Below are positions 18,123 to 27,690 of a stretch of DNA of 64,000 nucleotides, piece by piece. Below the pieces are notes generated by a model. The model made no database searches, was not told the origin of the DNA, and saw only the letters and a list, made by a program, of their open reading frames with translations. Source of the stretch: Vibrio plantisponsor (lineage in GTDB: Bacteria; Pseudomonadota; Gammaproteobacteria; Enterobacterales; Vibrionaceae); the NCBI RefSeq assembly GCF_013041605.1, contig NZ_JABEQC010000015.1:1-64000 (forward strand), read 5' to 3'. The position numbers and the translations under genes are program-made. The number at the start of each line of letters is the position of its first letter. The stretch's first letter is position 1.

Positions 18123-19067
18123 TTAAAAGTTATCTCTACCGTGCGGTGATTTTAAATCCAATTCGGGTCCTACAGGCACTACTTGCGTTGGATTGATACT
18201 TGTATGACTGAAGTAGTAATGTCGTTTGATATGGTAAAAGTCCGTGGTCTCTTTTACTCCCGGAACTTGGTATAGTTCTTTCAAATAACCATTCAAATTT
18301 GGATAATCTGCAATTCTCTTTTTGTTGCACTTAAAATGGCCAACATATACCGAGTCAAAGCGGATAAGAGTGGTAAACAAGCGCCAGTCTGCCTCTGTGA
18401 TGCTAGAGCCCGCCAGATATCGATTATGAGCCAGATGTGCATCCACTTTGTCTAATGCTTCAAACAAAGACTCATACGCTTCTTCATAGGCTTCCTGAGT
18501 CGTTGCAAAGCCACAGCGATAAACACCATTGTTAATGTTTGGATAGATATAGTCGTTCCACTCATCGATAACATTGCGCAGTGCATCAGGATAGTAATCG
18601 ACGTGATTATCAGTTAACTCATTAAACGCGCGGTTAAACATGCGAATAATTTCAGACGATTCGTTACTTACAATGGTTTGAAGTTTCTTGTCCCACAACA
18701 CAGGTACCGTAACGCGGCCTGAATAGTCAGGTTTCGCTTGGGTATAGATTTGGTGAAGCTTAGTGTGCCCAAATAAAGGTTCAGGAATGCCAAATTTCCA
18801 ACCGTCATGGAGCATGTCTGGGCAAACAATGGTGACATCGATAATATCTTGCAGTTGCTTGAGCTCGCGAAAAATCAATGTCCGGTGAGCCCAAGGACAA
18901 GCCAAAGAGACATACAAGTGATAACGACCAGCTTCGGGTGAAAACTTGGCGTCAGGGCGATTGTCTATCCAATCACGAAATCCTGCATCTTCTCGAATGA
19001 ATCTTCCATCGCTGCTTTTTGTGTCGTACCAAACATCATGCCAGACACCTTCAACTAATTTACCCAT
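18123..19067 (-). CDS. yqjG: Glutathionyl-hydroquinone reductase (Xi-class GST, YqjG type)
   Basis: Reduces glutathionyl-hydroquinones with glutathione, recycling quinone adducts. The 314-residue protein has the Xi-class thioredoxin-fold motif SLACPWAHR with catalytic Cys57, then the all-helical GST C-domain (about 160-290; NNGVYRCGFATTQ), both characteristic of YqjG/ECM4. The substrate in this organism is not shown by the sequence. It lies convergent with pta and upstream of the opp operon end but is separated from it by a terminator, so it is a single-gene unit. Confidence 0.92.
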   Translation of the reverse strand: MGKLVEGVWHDVWYDTKSSDGRFIREDAGFRDWIDNRPDAKFSPEAGRYHLYVSLACPWAHRTLIFRELKQLQDIIDVTIVCPDMLHDGWKFGIPEPLFGHTKLHQIYTQAKPDYSGRVTVPVLWDKKLQTIVSNESSEIIRMFNRAFNELTDNHVDYYPDALRNVIDEWNDYIYPNINNGVYRCGFATTQEAYEEAYESLFEALDKVDAHLAHNRYLAGSSITEADWRLFTTLIRFDSVYVGHFKCNKKRIADYPNLNGYLKELYQVPGVKETTDFYHIKRHYYFSHTSINPTQVVPVGPELDLKSPHGRDNF

Positions 19068-19182
19068 TACTCACCCCTTCACTAATTCTTACGTCTGGGA
19101 GTCATTATAGTTGATGGAGCTGAATACTCACCCGAAGGGTTTTGGCTTAGTCATTCGAAATTTTTGAAGGTTTCTAGGGCAC

Positions 19183-19215
19183 AAAAAAAGCGCGACTCAA
19201 AAAGAAGCCGCGCTT
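19183..19215 (-). terminator. opp operon terminator
   Basis: Minus-strand hairpin AAGCGCG...CGCGCTT (19209-19215 with 19088-19194 side arm at 19188-19194) followed by a run of seven T. It lies 20 bases after the oppF stop. Confidence 0.88.
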
Positions 19216-19235
19216 ATGCCCGTCACAGGCTGAAT

Positions 19236-20228
19236 TTACATCTCAACGTGTAAGCACGAAACTGCATGAGTATCACTACCCTGAATTTGTGGCTTAGTTT
19301 GAGCGCAGATCTCTGTCGCTTGAGGACAACGAGTTCTGAAAACACATCCCGATGGCGGGTTGATTGGTGAAGGCAGGTCGCCTTCGAGCATTTGGATCGT
19401 TTTTGCACGTTCCAGCTTTGGATCTGGAATCGGCACAGCCGACATCAATGCTTTAGTGTATGGGTGTTTAGGGTTTGCAAATAGTGCTTCAGATTCACCA
19501 AGCTCTACTGCATTACCTAAATACATTACCAATACACGGTCAGAAATATGTTTCACTACTGACAAGTCGTGCGCGATGAATACTAGGCTTAACCCTAGCT
19601 CACGTTGCAGTTGTTGCAGCAGGTTAACAACCTGAGCCTGAATCGATACGTCGAGTGCAGATACTGGTTCATCACAGATAATCATCTTTGGATTCAGAAT
19701 CAATGCGCGGGCAATACCGATACGCTGACACTGACCACCAGAGAACTCATGCGGGTAACGGTTGATCACGTTCGGTAGTAGACCTACTTTCGCCATCATC
19801 TCTTTCACACGGTCTTTCACTTCTTGCTTAGAAAGCTCTGGATAGAAAGTCTGTAGTGGCTCAGCAATGATGTCCCCGACTGTCATACGTGGGTTCAATG
19901 ATGCAAGTGGGTCTTGGAAAATCATCTGAATCTCTTTACGAGTTTCACGACGCTTCACCTCTTGCATACGAGTCAAGTCTTGGCCTAGCCAAACCACTTC
20001 ACCCTCAGTCGCTTGTACCAAGCCGATGATTGCACGAGCAAATGTCGATTTACCACAGCCTGATTCACCTACAACGCCTAGAGTTTCACCTTCGTAAAGG
20101 CGAACATTAACGCCATCAACCGCTTTCAGTTTTACAGGTTTAGCCCAAGGCCATGCTGATTTAGTCGCAATGTCAAAGTGTACTTTTAGCTCTTTAACAT
20201 CTAACAGTAATTTCTTATCTACACTCAT
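19236..20228 (-). CDS. oppF: Oligopeptide ABC transporter ATP-binding protein OppF
   Basis: One of the two ATPases that drive oligopeptide uptake. The start is set at the ATG at 20228, which forms an ATGA overlap with the oppD stop, rather than an upstream TTG. The protein has Walker A GESGCGKST, signature FSGGQCQRIG, Walker B MIICDEPVSALD, and the C-terminal oligopeptide/dipeptide extension with Cys-rich GCVFRTRCPQATEIC, likely an iron-sulfur or metal site common in OppF/DppF. Last gene of oppABCDF. Confidence 0.96.
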   Translation of the reverse strand: MSVDKKLLLDVKELKVHFDIATKSAWPWAKPVKLKAVDGVNVRLYEGETLGVVGESGCGKSTFARAIIGLVQATEGEVVWLGQDLTRMQEVKRRETRKEIQMIFQDPLASLNPRMTVGDIIAEPLQTFYPELSKQEVKDRVKEMMAKVGLLPNVINRYPHEFSGGQCQRIGIARALILNPKMIICDEPVSALDVSIQAQVVNLLQQLQRELGLSLVFIAHDLSVVKHISDRVLVMYLGNAVELGESEALFANPKHPYTKALMSAVPIPDPKLERAKTIQMLEGDLPSPINPPSGCVFRTRCPQATEICAQTKPQIQGSDTHAVSCLHVEM

Positions 20229-21196
20229 TTCGTCCAAGTCTCCCAGTCAGAAAAACATGCGCGTTGACGATCATTGCCAAATGGCGTCAGGATCGGCGCT
20301 TCACGTTTACAGCGGTCCATTACGCGATGACAGCGTTCTTGATAAGGACAGCCCGGTGGCAGACGAAGTAAGTTTGGCGGGTTACCCGGAATGGTTGGTA
20401 ACACATCACCTTCAGTATCCAAACGAGGAATTGCTTTCAACAAGCCTTCCGCATATGGGTGACTTGGTTGATAGAAAATCTCATCAACCGTACCGTATTC
20501 CATTGTGCGGCCAGCGTACATTACAAGCACTTTGTCACAAGAACCTGCAACCACACCCAAATCGTGAGTGATCATGATGATTGCCGTGTTGAATTCAGAT
20601 TTCAGTTCATTCAGAAGATCCATAATCTGAGCCTGAACCGTTACGTCTAGTGCGGTTGTCGGTTCATCAGCAATCAACAGTTTAGGGCGACATAGCAGAG
20701 CCATCGCAATCATTACACGCTGACGCATACCGCCCGAGAACTCATGCGGATACATTGTGATACGTTTGCGAGCTTCCGGAATTTTAACTGCTTCCAGCAT
20801 GCGAACAGACTCTTCAAACGCTTCTGCCTTGCTCATACCTTTGTGCAGCATTAACACTTCCATCAACTGGTCGCTAACCTTCATATAAGGGTTAAGCGAC
20901 GTCATCGGGTCTTGGAAGATCATTGCAATTTGTTCTGCGCGAACTTTATTCAGCTCTTTTTCAGGCAAGTTTAGAATTTCCTTACCTTCAAACTTTGCGC
21001 TACCAGAAATGATACCGTTCTTAGCCAAAAGGCCCATGATTGAGAATACAGTTTGAGATTTACCCGAACCAGATTCACCAACGATACCTAATGTCTCACC
21101 CTGATTCAGTGAGAAGTTCAAATCGTTTACTGCGGTAACAATACCATCTTGGGTAGTGAACTCTACACGCAGGTCTTTGACATCTAATAAAGCCAT
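20225..21196 (-). CDS. oppD: Oligopeptide ABC transporter ATP-binding protein OppD
   Basis: Partner ATPase of OppF, 323 residues. Walker A GESGSGKSQT, signature FSGGMRQRV, Walker B LLIADEPTTALD and the C-terminal PGCPYQERCHRVMDRC cysteine motif of the Opp/Dpp family are all present. The start at 21196 is 17 bases downstream of the oppC stop with a GAGGAAG ribosome-binding sequence. It overlaps oppF by four bases. Confidence 0.96.
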   Translation of the reverse strand: MALLDVKDLRVEFTTQDGIVTAVNDLNFSLNQGETLGIVGESGSGKSQTVFSIMGLLAKNGIISGSAKFEGKEILNLPEKELNKVRAEQIAMIFQDPMTSLNPYMKVSDQLMEVLMLHKGMSKAEAFEESVRMLEAVKIPEARKRITMYPHEFSGGMRQRVMIAMALLCRPKLLIADEPTTALDVTVQAQIMDLLNELKSEFNTAIIMITHDLGVVAGSCDKVLVMYAGRTMEYGTVDEIFYQPSHPYAEGLLKAIPRLDTEGDVLPTIPGNPPNLLRLPPGCPYQERCHRVMDRCKREAPILTPFGNDRQRACFSDWETWTK

Positions 21197-21213
21197 TACT
21201 ACTTCCTCAATTC

Positions 21214-22116
21214 TTATCTGTCTTTTGGATCCAGCGCGTCACGTAGACCGTCACCCACATAGTTAAAGCAGAACAGTGTGACCACCATGAACGCCGCAGG
21301 GAAGCCAAGCTGCCATACTGCAATTTCCATTGTGTTTGCACCTTCTTGCAATAGTGCTCCCCAGCTAGTCATAGGCTCTTGAACACCTAAACCAAGGAAA
21401 GATAAGAACGATTCCGTCAGAATCATGCTTGGAATCAGTAGCGTTGAGTAAACTGCAACAATACCTAATACGTTTGGAACGATATGACGAGTAATGATCT
21501 TCCAGTTACTTACACCACAAACGTGTGCCGCTTCGATGAACTCTTTGCTGCGAAGGCTCAGCGTTTGACCACGTACAATACGTGCCATATCAAGCCATGC
21601 AATAGCACCAATAGCGACAAAGATCAGAACGATATTACGCCCAAAGAAGGTTACCAATACGATAACCAAGAACATGAATGGTACTGCGTATAGGATTTCA
21701 AGAATACGCATCATGATACGGTCAACACGACCACCGATGAAACCAGACGCTGCGCCGTAAAGCGTACCGATCAATACTGCAACCAGTGCGCCCATGACAC
21801 CAACCATCAGCGAGATTCGGCCACCGATCAAAGTACGAACGTAGATATCACGACCTAAACTGTCAGTTCCAAACCAATGCTCTGCATTTGGTGCAACGTG
21901 CATTGCATACCAGTCAGTATCGTCATAAGTAAAAGGAGCAATCATTGGCAGGAAAATAACCGCCAACGTCATCAGCATGAGAATAAATAAACTCACCATC
22001 GCTGCTTTATTTCGCATAAAGCGGATACGAGCGTCCTGCCACAGGCTGCGACCCTCGATTTCAAGATTTTCGGAAAACTTTTCAATCGCTTCCAGATTTT
22101 CTTTTTTCGTCAACAT
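21214..22116 (-). CDS. oppC: Oligopeptide ABC transporter permease OppC
   Basis: Inner-membrane permease with about six transmembrane segments and a long cytoplasmic N-terminus (1-35). It carries the OppC N-terminal domain (SLWQDARIRFMRNKAAMVSL) and the EAA coupling loop (EAAHVCGVSNWKIITRHIVP) that contacts the ATPases. It follows oppB after 12 bases. Product length of 300 residues is usual. Confidence 0.96.
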   Translation of the reverse strand: MLTKKENLEAIEKFSENLEIEGRSLWQDARIRFMRNKAAMVSLFILMLMTLAVIFLPMIAPFTYDDTDWYAMHVAPNAEHWFGTDSLGRDIYVRTLIGGRISLMVGVMGALVAVLIGTLYGAASGFIGGRVDRIMMRILEILYAVPFMFLVIVLVTFFGRNIVLIFVAIGAIAWLDMARIVRGQTLSLRSKEFIEAAHVCGVSNWKIITRHIVPNVLGIVAVYSTLLIPSMILTESFLSFLGLGVQEPMTSWGALLQEGANTMEIAVWQLGFPAAFMVVTLFCFNYVGDGLRDALDPKDR

Positions 22117-22128
22117 AGTAATACTTCC

Positions 22129-23049
22129 TTAGTAACGAATTTTCGGATCAATCGCTGCCAACAAGATATCTACAATTGCGTTGAACAGGATAAATAAGAA
22201 ACCAATAAGAATGGTTACACCCATTACCAGAGAGTAGTCACGGTTAAATGCCGCGTTTACGAACAACTTACCAATACCCGGAAGACCAAAGATGGTTTCG
22301 ATAACAACCGAACCAGTAATGATACCTACGAACGCAGGTCCCATATAAGAAACAACAGGCAACATAGCAGGTTTCAACGCGTGCTTAACAACGATGTATG
22401 GATAGCTCAACCCTTTTGCTCGCGCAGTTCGAATGAAGTTACTGTTTAGAGTTTCAATCATCGAACCACGTGTAATACGTGCAAACGTTGCTACGTATAG
22501 CAGAGACATACCAAGAACTGGCAGGGCCATATACTTGAAGGACCCGTCTAACCAGCCCCCTGCAGGGAACCAACCTAAATTAATAGAGAAAATGTAAATC
22601 AATACTGGTGCGAGAACGAATGAAGGCATTACGACGCCAATCATAGCCGTAGCCATAATTGAGTAATCTAGCCAAGTGTTTTGCCTTAAGGCGGCAAGTG
22701 TCCCGACCGTTACACCCATAATTACTGTGAAGATGAAAGCGGCAAAACCTACTTTCGCTGACACAGGAAGGGCTGCAAAAATCAACTCGTTTACCGAGTA
22801 ATCAAGGTACTTGAATGAAGGACCGAAATCGCCTTGTAAAACGTTGGTCAGATAAGTGGTGTACTGCTCTAATACAGGCTTATCAAGTCCATATTTCGCT
22901 TCGATGTTCGCCATTACTTCTGGCGGTAAAGCGCGCTCGCTTGAGAAAGGGTTTCCTGGTGCGAAACGCATGAGAAAAAACGACACTGTAATCAACACCA
23001 ACATAGTTGGGATTGCTTCCAGAACTCGTCTAATAATGAATTTAAACAT
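22129..23049 (-). CDS. oppB: Oligopeptide ABC transporter permease OppB
   Basis: Second permease of the importer, 306 residues, six transmembrane segments. The N-terminal MFKFIIRRVLEAIPTMLVLITVSFF is the classic OppB/DppB signature and the EAA loop reads TARAKGLSYPYIVVKHALKP. It is separated from oppA by 115 bp, in which oppA-to-oppB read-through or a weak attenuating structure may set the excess of binding protein; I saw no strong hairpin there. Confidence 0.96.
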   Translation of the reverse strand: MFKFIIRRVLEAIPTMLVLITVSFFLMRFAPGNPFSSERALPPEVMANIEAKYGLDKPVLEQYTTYLTNVLQGDFGPSFKYLDYSVNELIFAALPVSAKVGFAAFIFTVIMGVTVGTLAALRQNTWLDYSIMATAMIGVVMPSFVLAPVLIYIFSINLGWFPAGGWLDGSFKYMALPVLGMSLLYVATFARITRGSMIETLNSNFIRTARAKGLSYPYIVVKHALKPAMLPVVSYMGPAFVGIITGSVVIETIFGLPGIGKLFVNAAFNRDYSLVMGVTILIGFLFILFNAIVDILLAAIDPKIRY

Positions 23050-23164
23050 AAACTCACTCTTCCAGTCTGTGACTATTTAAAACAAAAAAATACTGCATGT
23101 ACCATCCGCGAACCTCAAGCACATGCAGAATATTACTTAATTATAGTTTTATAGCTTTGCTAAT

Positions 23165-24796
23165 TTATTCAGCTTTGATGTACAGATCTTTTGAGTAGAT
23201 CTTTTCTTCTGCGTTGTTCGCAGGGAAACCGCCTACTTTTGGAGATAGTAAACGAGTCTTAACATACTGATAAATTGGAGCGATTGGCATTTCTTTCGCC
23301 ATTAGAGCTTCTGCATCTGCGTAAAGCTTTTGACGTTCTTCTTCAGAAGTAGAAGTCAGAGCTTTATCGATGATTGCATCGTACTCTTTGTTGCCCCAGT
23401 GTTGACCACCAGTAGTGTTGTTACTTGTCATCAAAGTTAGGAATGAAGACGCTTCGTTGTAGTCACCACACCAACCGGCACGAGCAACTTCGAAGTCACC
23501 TTGGTCTTTAGAAGATAGGTAAGTTTTCCACTCTTGGTTTTCTAGAGTGACATCTAGACCCAAAGTTTTCTTCCACATAGAACCAATCGCTACAGCAACC
23601 TTCTTGTGGTTTTCTGAAGTGTTGTATAGAAGAGTGAACTTAAGTGGGTTGTCTTTACCATAACCAGCTTCAGCAAGTAGACGAGCTGCTTCTTCGTTAC
23701 GTTCTTTCTGAGTCATTTTGCCGTAAGCAGGCATAACTGGGTTGAAACCAGAAGTGATCTCAGGCGTTAGGAAGTATGCTGGTTTCTGGCCTTGACCCAT
23801 GATTGCATCGCTAACAATGTTACGGTCAATCGCGTAAGAAATCGCTTTACGAACACGAACGTCATCAAATGGCTTTTTCTTGGTGTTGAAAGAGTAGTAG
23901 TAAGAACATAGGTTACCCACTACAGAAACGAATTCAGGGTGCTCTTTCTTAAGACGACGGAAATGCTCTACTGGCACTTCATAGCTGATATCGATCTCAC
24001 CCGCTAGGAAGCGGTTCATTTCAGCAACTTGGTTTTCGATCGGAAGGAAAGTTACTTTATTGATAACTGTGTGCTCGTTATCCCAGTATTGTTCGTTACG
24101 TTTAAGAACTAAACGCTCGTTCACAACCCAGTTTTCAACTACATAAGCACCGTTACCAACGAAGTTTTCAGGTTTGGTCCATTGATCACCAAACTTCTCA
24201 ACTGTCGCTTGATTAACTGGTTTCATTGTTGTGTGACCAGTCATCATAACGAAATATGGAACCGCAGAGTCTAATTCCACAACAAGAGTGTTTGCGTCTT
24301 TAGCGTATACGCCTAGCTCACTCTTGTCTTTTTTCCCTGCTACGATGTCTGCTGCATTCTTCATCTGGGTCATTTCCATGTACCAAGAGTATGGAGAAGC
24401 AGTTGCTGGATCAACAGCACGTTGCCAGCTGTATACGAAATCTTGTGCAGTTACAGGTTCGCCGTTAGACCACTTAGCGCCTTCACGAATATGGAAAGTG
24501 AACGTTTTGTTGTCTGATGTTTCCCAACGGTCTGCTACGCCAGGAATAACCTTACCGTCAGCGTCTTGGTTTACCAAGCCTTCTAGCAGGTCACGAATAA
24601 CGTGTGATTCTGGAACACCTTGAGATTTGTGCGGGTCGATAGTAGCGACTTCTGTACCGTTACCACGAACAATCTCTTGCACTGGAGCTAGCTTAGTACC
24701 TGCTGGCACGTTTGCAGCAAAAGCTGTAAGAGAAGTTGTAGCCACCGCAAGGCCAGCACCTAGTAAAAGTGCTTGTGTGATTTTGTTCTTATACAT
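23165..24796 (-). CDS. oppA: Oligopeptide-binding protein OppA
   Basis: Periplasmic binding protein (SBP_bac_5) that captures peptides for OppBCDF. I placed the start at the ATG at 24796, giving 543 residues, because it follows TTGGAG with nine-base spacing and begins a standard signal peptide (MYKNKITQALLLGAGLAVATTSLTAFA, cut before ANVPAG). The family motif is seen in VIRDLLEGLVNQDADGKVIPGVADRWE. The long 5' gap upstream makes this the start of the opp operon. Confidence 0.96.
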   Translation of the reverse strand: MYKNKITQALLLGAGLAVATTSLTAFAANVPAGTKLAPVQEIVRGNGTEVATIDPHKSQGVPESHVIRDLLEGLVNQDADGKVIPGVADRWETSDNKTFTFHIREGAKWSNGEPVTAQDFVYSWQRAVDPATASPYSWYMEMTQMKNAADIVAGKKDKSELGVYAKDANTLVVELDSAVPYFVMMTGHTTMKPVNQATVEKFGDQWTKPENFVGNGAYVVENWVVNERLVLKRNEQYWDNEHTVINKVTFLPIENQVAEMNRFLAGEIDISYEVPVEHFRRLKKEHPEFVSVVGNLCSYYYSFNTKKKPFDDVRVRKAISYAIDRNIVSDAIMGQGQKPAYFLTPEITSGFNPVMPAYGKMTQKERNEEAARLLAEAGYGKDNPLKFTLLYNTSENHKKVAVAIGSMWKKTLGLDVTLENQEWKTYLSSKDQGDFEVARAGWCGDYNEASSFLTLMTSNNTTGGQHWGNKEYDAIIDKALTSTSEEERQKLYADAEALMAKEMPIAPIYQYVKTRLLSPKVGGFPANNAEEKIYSKDLYIKAE

Positions 24797-25330
24797 CTGT
24801 ATAAACTCCAAGTTTTATTTTTGCATCCATGACTTCTTTGTATTTCGGCTAGAACGGCTAACCTAAAAGACGATGGAATAGACTATATTTTCGTCATTTT
24901 CCATACAAAGAATGCGGCAAACATTATCAAGCATTGAAGCAATTTGCCATAAAATCAGAATAAAAAGAGATTATATTCTTATCAATACTGAATAATTAGA
25001 CATAAAAACCAATACAAACCACAGTTACAGGACAACAATGGAAAGTAATCCTTTACATTAGATTTAAATATCGATTTATCTAGCTAAAACCGCATTCTCA
25101 GCATCTTGCACTAGAAAATACCAAGATATTTAACATTTTGTGCACAATCATAGGGAGGTTGTGTGATTTTCATCTCATCAGACAAGAAGGATTTGTGAGC
25201 AACCTCACTCGTTTGCACTAACATAGACACAAACGCCCAATTTAAGCGCATATGAAACCTCATCGTCTGTGCAAAATAGTTATGCAGAACCTTACTCTGC
25301 AACTACATGCGTCAAATATTGGTGATATCT
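24797..25330. promoter_or_regulatory. oppA promoter/leader and gene-free region
   Basis: 534 bp between oppA and the aryl polyene flavoprotein gene, both on the minus strand. The part near oppA is AT-rich and must hold the opp promoter and leader. A 63-codon frame at 25111-25302 has no ribosome-binding site, no homology I recognise and unlikely composition, so I do not call it a gene. Confidence 0.5.
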
Positions 25331-26569
25331 TCAGCTACTTCGAATCAGCTCAGCCAAACTGGTCAAACGGCGTTTTGAATCCTTAACGTATGGATTATTG
25401 GTATCCCACGCATAGCCCGCCAATATTGAACAAATCATCTGTTTGATTCGTGAGTTAGGCTTTTCATAGTAGATGACATCTTGAAGCGTGCCGTCGTACC
25501 AACCTTCGACATAAGTCCTGAACGCATTTACACCAATCATCAGTGGTGTTTCATAATCACGTTTCCAGTCAACGCTTTCACCTTTTAACTGACGAACTAC
25601 ACACTGAGCAGCGATTTGTGCTGATTTCATAGCAATAGTCACGCCAGAAGAAAACACTGGATCTAAAAACTCACCGGCATTCCCTAACAGAGCGTAATGT
25701 TGAGTCGCCAAATGCTTCACATTGGCGGAATAGCCTTTCAGCTCACCTGCCGCATTCGGAAACTCTGCATTCTCAAGTAGCAATGCCAGATGTGGCTCTT
25801 CGCCAGCCAGTTGCTTTATCGCCTCGATTTTGTCTTCAGCATAACCTTCAAAAAACTCTGGTGTTGCAACCACACCAATGGAACAAACGCCATTTGAGAA
25901 TGGAATGAGCCAATACCAAACGTCAGCATGCTGGGGATGAACAGATATAAGAATCTTATCTCTGTCATAGAGATGTTTATCGGCATCTATATGATCGATT
26001 GTGTGGGTAAAAATGGCTTTGCGAGCAGGCAAACAAGAAGGCTCTTCAAGATTTAACAGTCTCGGTAACACTCGACCAAATCCGCTAGCATCTAACACGT
26101 AAGAGGTTTGAAGTTGATAGCTCTTTCCATGTTCATCCTCCACCGTAAGCAGCGAATTCGACTCATCAAACTCTATGCTTTTCACTTCATGCTGGTAGCG
26201 AATTTCAACCCCTTGGCTTTGAGCACTATCGGCGAGAACTTTATCGAAGCTGGCTCTTTGCACCTGGAACGTGGTACCTGGGCCTGGAGTAAACTTGTTG
26301 CGAAAATCGAACTCTGTGTAGACTCCATTTTTGCGAAAAGATGCGCCGTTTTTAAACTGAAAACCAGCTTCCTCCACCGCTTGTAGCATACCCGCAGCCT
26401 CTACTACTTCCATACACGCGGGTAACAGGCTCTCTCCGATAGAGAAGCGAGGAAACTGCATTTTCTCAAGCACTAAAACATCGATACCTTGCTTGTTAAG
26501 CAAAGCTGCGGCCGTCGAACCAGACGGCCCCGCGCCAATAATAACGACTTGACGTTGCTGTATATCCAT
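25331..26569 (-). CDS. FAD-dependent oxidoreductase, halogenase-like (aryl polyene cluster)
   Basis: A 412-residue flavoprotein of the geranylgeranyl-reductase / flavin-dependent halogenase superfamily. Visible motifs: FAD Rossmann loop IGAGPSGS (11-18), GESLLP (45-50), a FKNGASF segment with Lys73, the second FAD motif VLDASGFG (158-165), WYWLIP at 218-223, matching the halogenase WxWxIP pattern exactly, and a C-terminal DPVFSSGVTIAM. Relatives accompany flexirubin, xanthomonadin and A. fischeri-type aryl polyene clusters. It may hydroxylate, reduce or halogenate the aromatic head group or polyene; the sequence does not decide which. It runs left with the methyltransferase gene (25 bases upstream), so the two are probably one operon with the lipoprotein gene. 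No partner flavin reductase gene is nearby. Confidence 0.85.
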   Translation of the reverse strand: MDIQQRQVVIIGAGPSGSTAAALLNKQGIDVLVLEKMQFPRFSIGESLLPACMEVVEAAGMLQAVEEAGFQFKNGASFRKNGVYTEFDFRNKFTPGPGTTFQVQRASFDKVLADSAQSQGVEIRYQHEVKSIEFDESNSLLTVEDEHGKSYQLQTSYVLDASGFGRVLPRLLNLEEPSCLPARKAIFTHTIDHIDADKHLYDRDKILISVHPQHADVWYWLIPFSNGVCSIGVVATPEFFEGYAEDKIEAIKQLAGEEPHLALLLENAEFPNAAGELKGYSANVKHLATQHYALLGNAGEFLDPVFSSGVTIAMKSAQIAAQCVVRQLKGESVDWKRDYETPLMIGVNAFRTYVEGWYDGTLQDVIYYEKPNSRIKQMICSILAGYAWDTNNPYVKDSKRRLTSLAELIRSS

Positions 26570-26594
26570 TACAATTATTCTCTGATTATTATTT

Positions 26595-27662
26595 TTACTT
26601 TGCTTTTAGTTCTAACAACGTATGCCCCAGACCAATGTGATCTGTACGTTCCACCACTTCTAGGCCAGCTGCATCAACGATCTCAAGAAAATCATCACTG
26701 CGATAAAAACGGCTATTACCATTTGCCAAGCAGGTAAAATAAAGCGAGGTAGCGTTCAAGCTGTAGGAAGCCGCATCATATTTCTGCGCATCCCAGAATA
26801 GCTCCAAAATATACACTTTTGAATCTGGTTTTAGCTGCTGTTTGACTCTTTGTAGAATGCTTAGAATTTCCATTGGCGAAAAACAGTCTAAAAACTGACT
26901 CATCCACCACACATCGGCTTGTTCTGGCAAAGCTTGGCTCTTATCCAACATGTTAGCTGGATAACCCTTTATACGTTGCGAAAAACCATTTTCTTCGGCA
27001 TTTTTTAGTGCCATTTCAAGCTGTTGAGGAAGGTCAACAATCGTCACTTGAACATCTTTATCGTAGTGACAGCACTGCATCGCCCATTTACCTGTGTTGC
27101 CACCAATATCAACCAGAGTTTTAGGCTTGGAAGCAAAGACACGTTCAAGAAGGATCGGAAACGAACGATCTGAGTAAAAATGGTCGAACTGGAACCAGCT
27201 CTGCTTTGCTTTTTCAGGCAAACGAGAAAGACCTTGATAAATGGTTTCCCATTCGCCCAGCTCTTTAAGACCAGCGGGTTTACCTTCGGTAATAGACTCG
27301 GTTAGATGCATCATAGCGGCGTAACAAACATCTGCGGTGAAATCCATGTTTGCTTGAGTCATGCCGTCATGAAGAATGAAATGACCCAGATTTGCCAATA
27401 TGTAATTGGGCTTTTGCCACAACACGATGTTGGCACTGATCGCCATATCCAGAAGAACTTTGACACCGTACTCAGATACACCCGTCGCTTTGGAAAGAGA
27501 TTCAGCGCTCGCGCCTTGCGAACCCGCTTTATCCAATTCCATTAAAATACCTAAATCACGCAATGTACGTGCGGTATGAAAAATAATTGGCGCAAAAGAT
27601 AACTTTTGCGCCTCGGTTTTCGCTTCTAGAGCGTTATAAGGGTCTTGTTTTTGTTCAAACAC
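26595..27662 (-). CDS. SAM-dependent O-methyltransferase-like protein (aryl polyene cluster)
   Basis: A 355-residue methyltransferase with an N-terminal winged-helix dimerisation domain (about 30-110; LDKAGSQGASAESLSKATGV) and a C-terminal Rossmann domain of the plant-type O-methyltransferase / hydroxyneurosporene methyltransferase family. The SAM motif is VDIGGNTGKWA, followed by the acidic VTIVDLP and a DVWWMSQFLDCFS motif. It probably methylates the phenolic ring of the aryl polyene head group, corresponding in position to the methyltransferase (ApeB) of described clusters. The start is GTG at 27662 with AGG upstream; it is 28 bases after the lipoprotein stop. Confidence 0.85.
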   Translation of the reverse strand: MFEQKQDPYNALEAKTEAQKLSFAPIIFHTARTLRDLGILMELDKAGSQGASAESLSKATGVSEYGVKVLLDMAISANIVLWQKPNYILANLGHFILHDGMTQANMDFTADVCYAAMMHLTESITEGKPAGLKELGEWETIYQGLSRLPEKAKQSWFQFDHFYSDRSFPILLERVFASKPKTLVDIGGNTGKWAMQCCHYDKDVQVTIVDLPQQLEMALKNAEENGFSQRIKGYPANMLDKSQALPEQADVWWMSQFLDCFSPMEILSILQRVKQQLKPDSKVYILELFWDAQKYDAASYSLNATSLYFTCLANGNSRFYRSDDFLEIVDAAGLEVVERTDHIGLGHTLLELKAK

Positions 27663-27690
27663 GAAAAAGCCTAATTAGATTTATTTGAAA

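Noticed and set aside
25111..25302. 63-codon frame on the minus strand upstream of oppA
   Set aside because: No ribosome-binding site, no recognisable domain and atypical amino acid composition; it lies in a promoter region.
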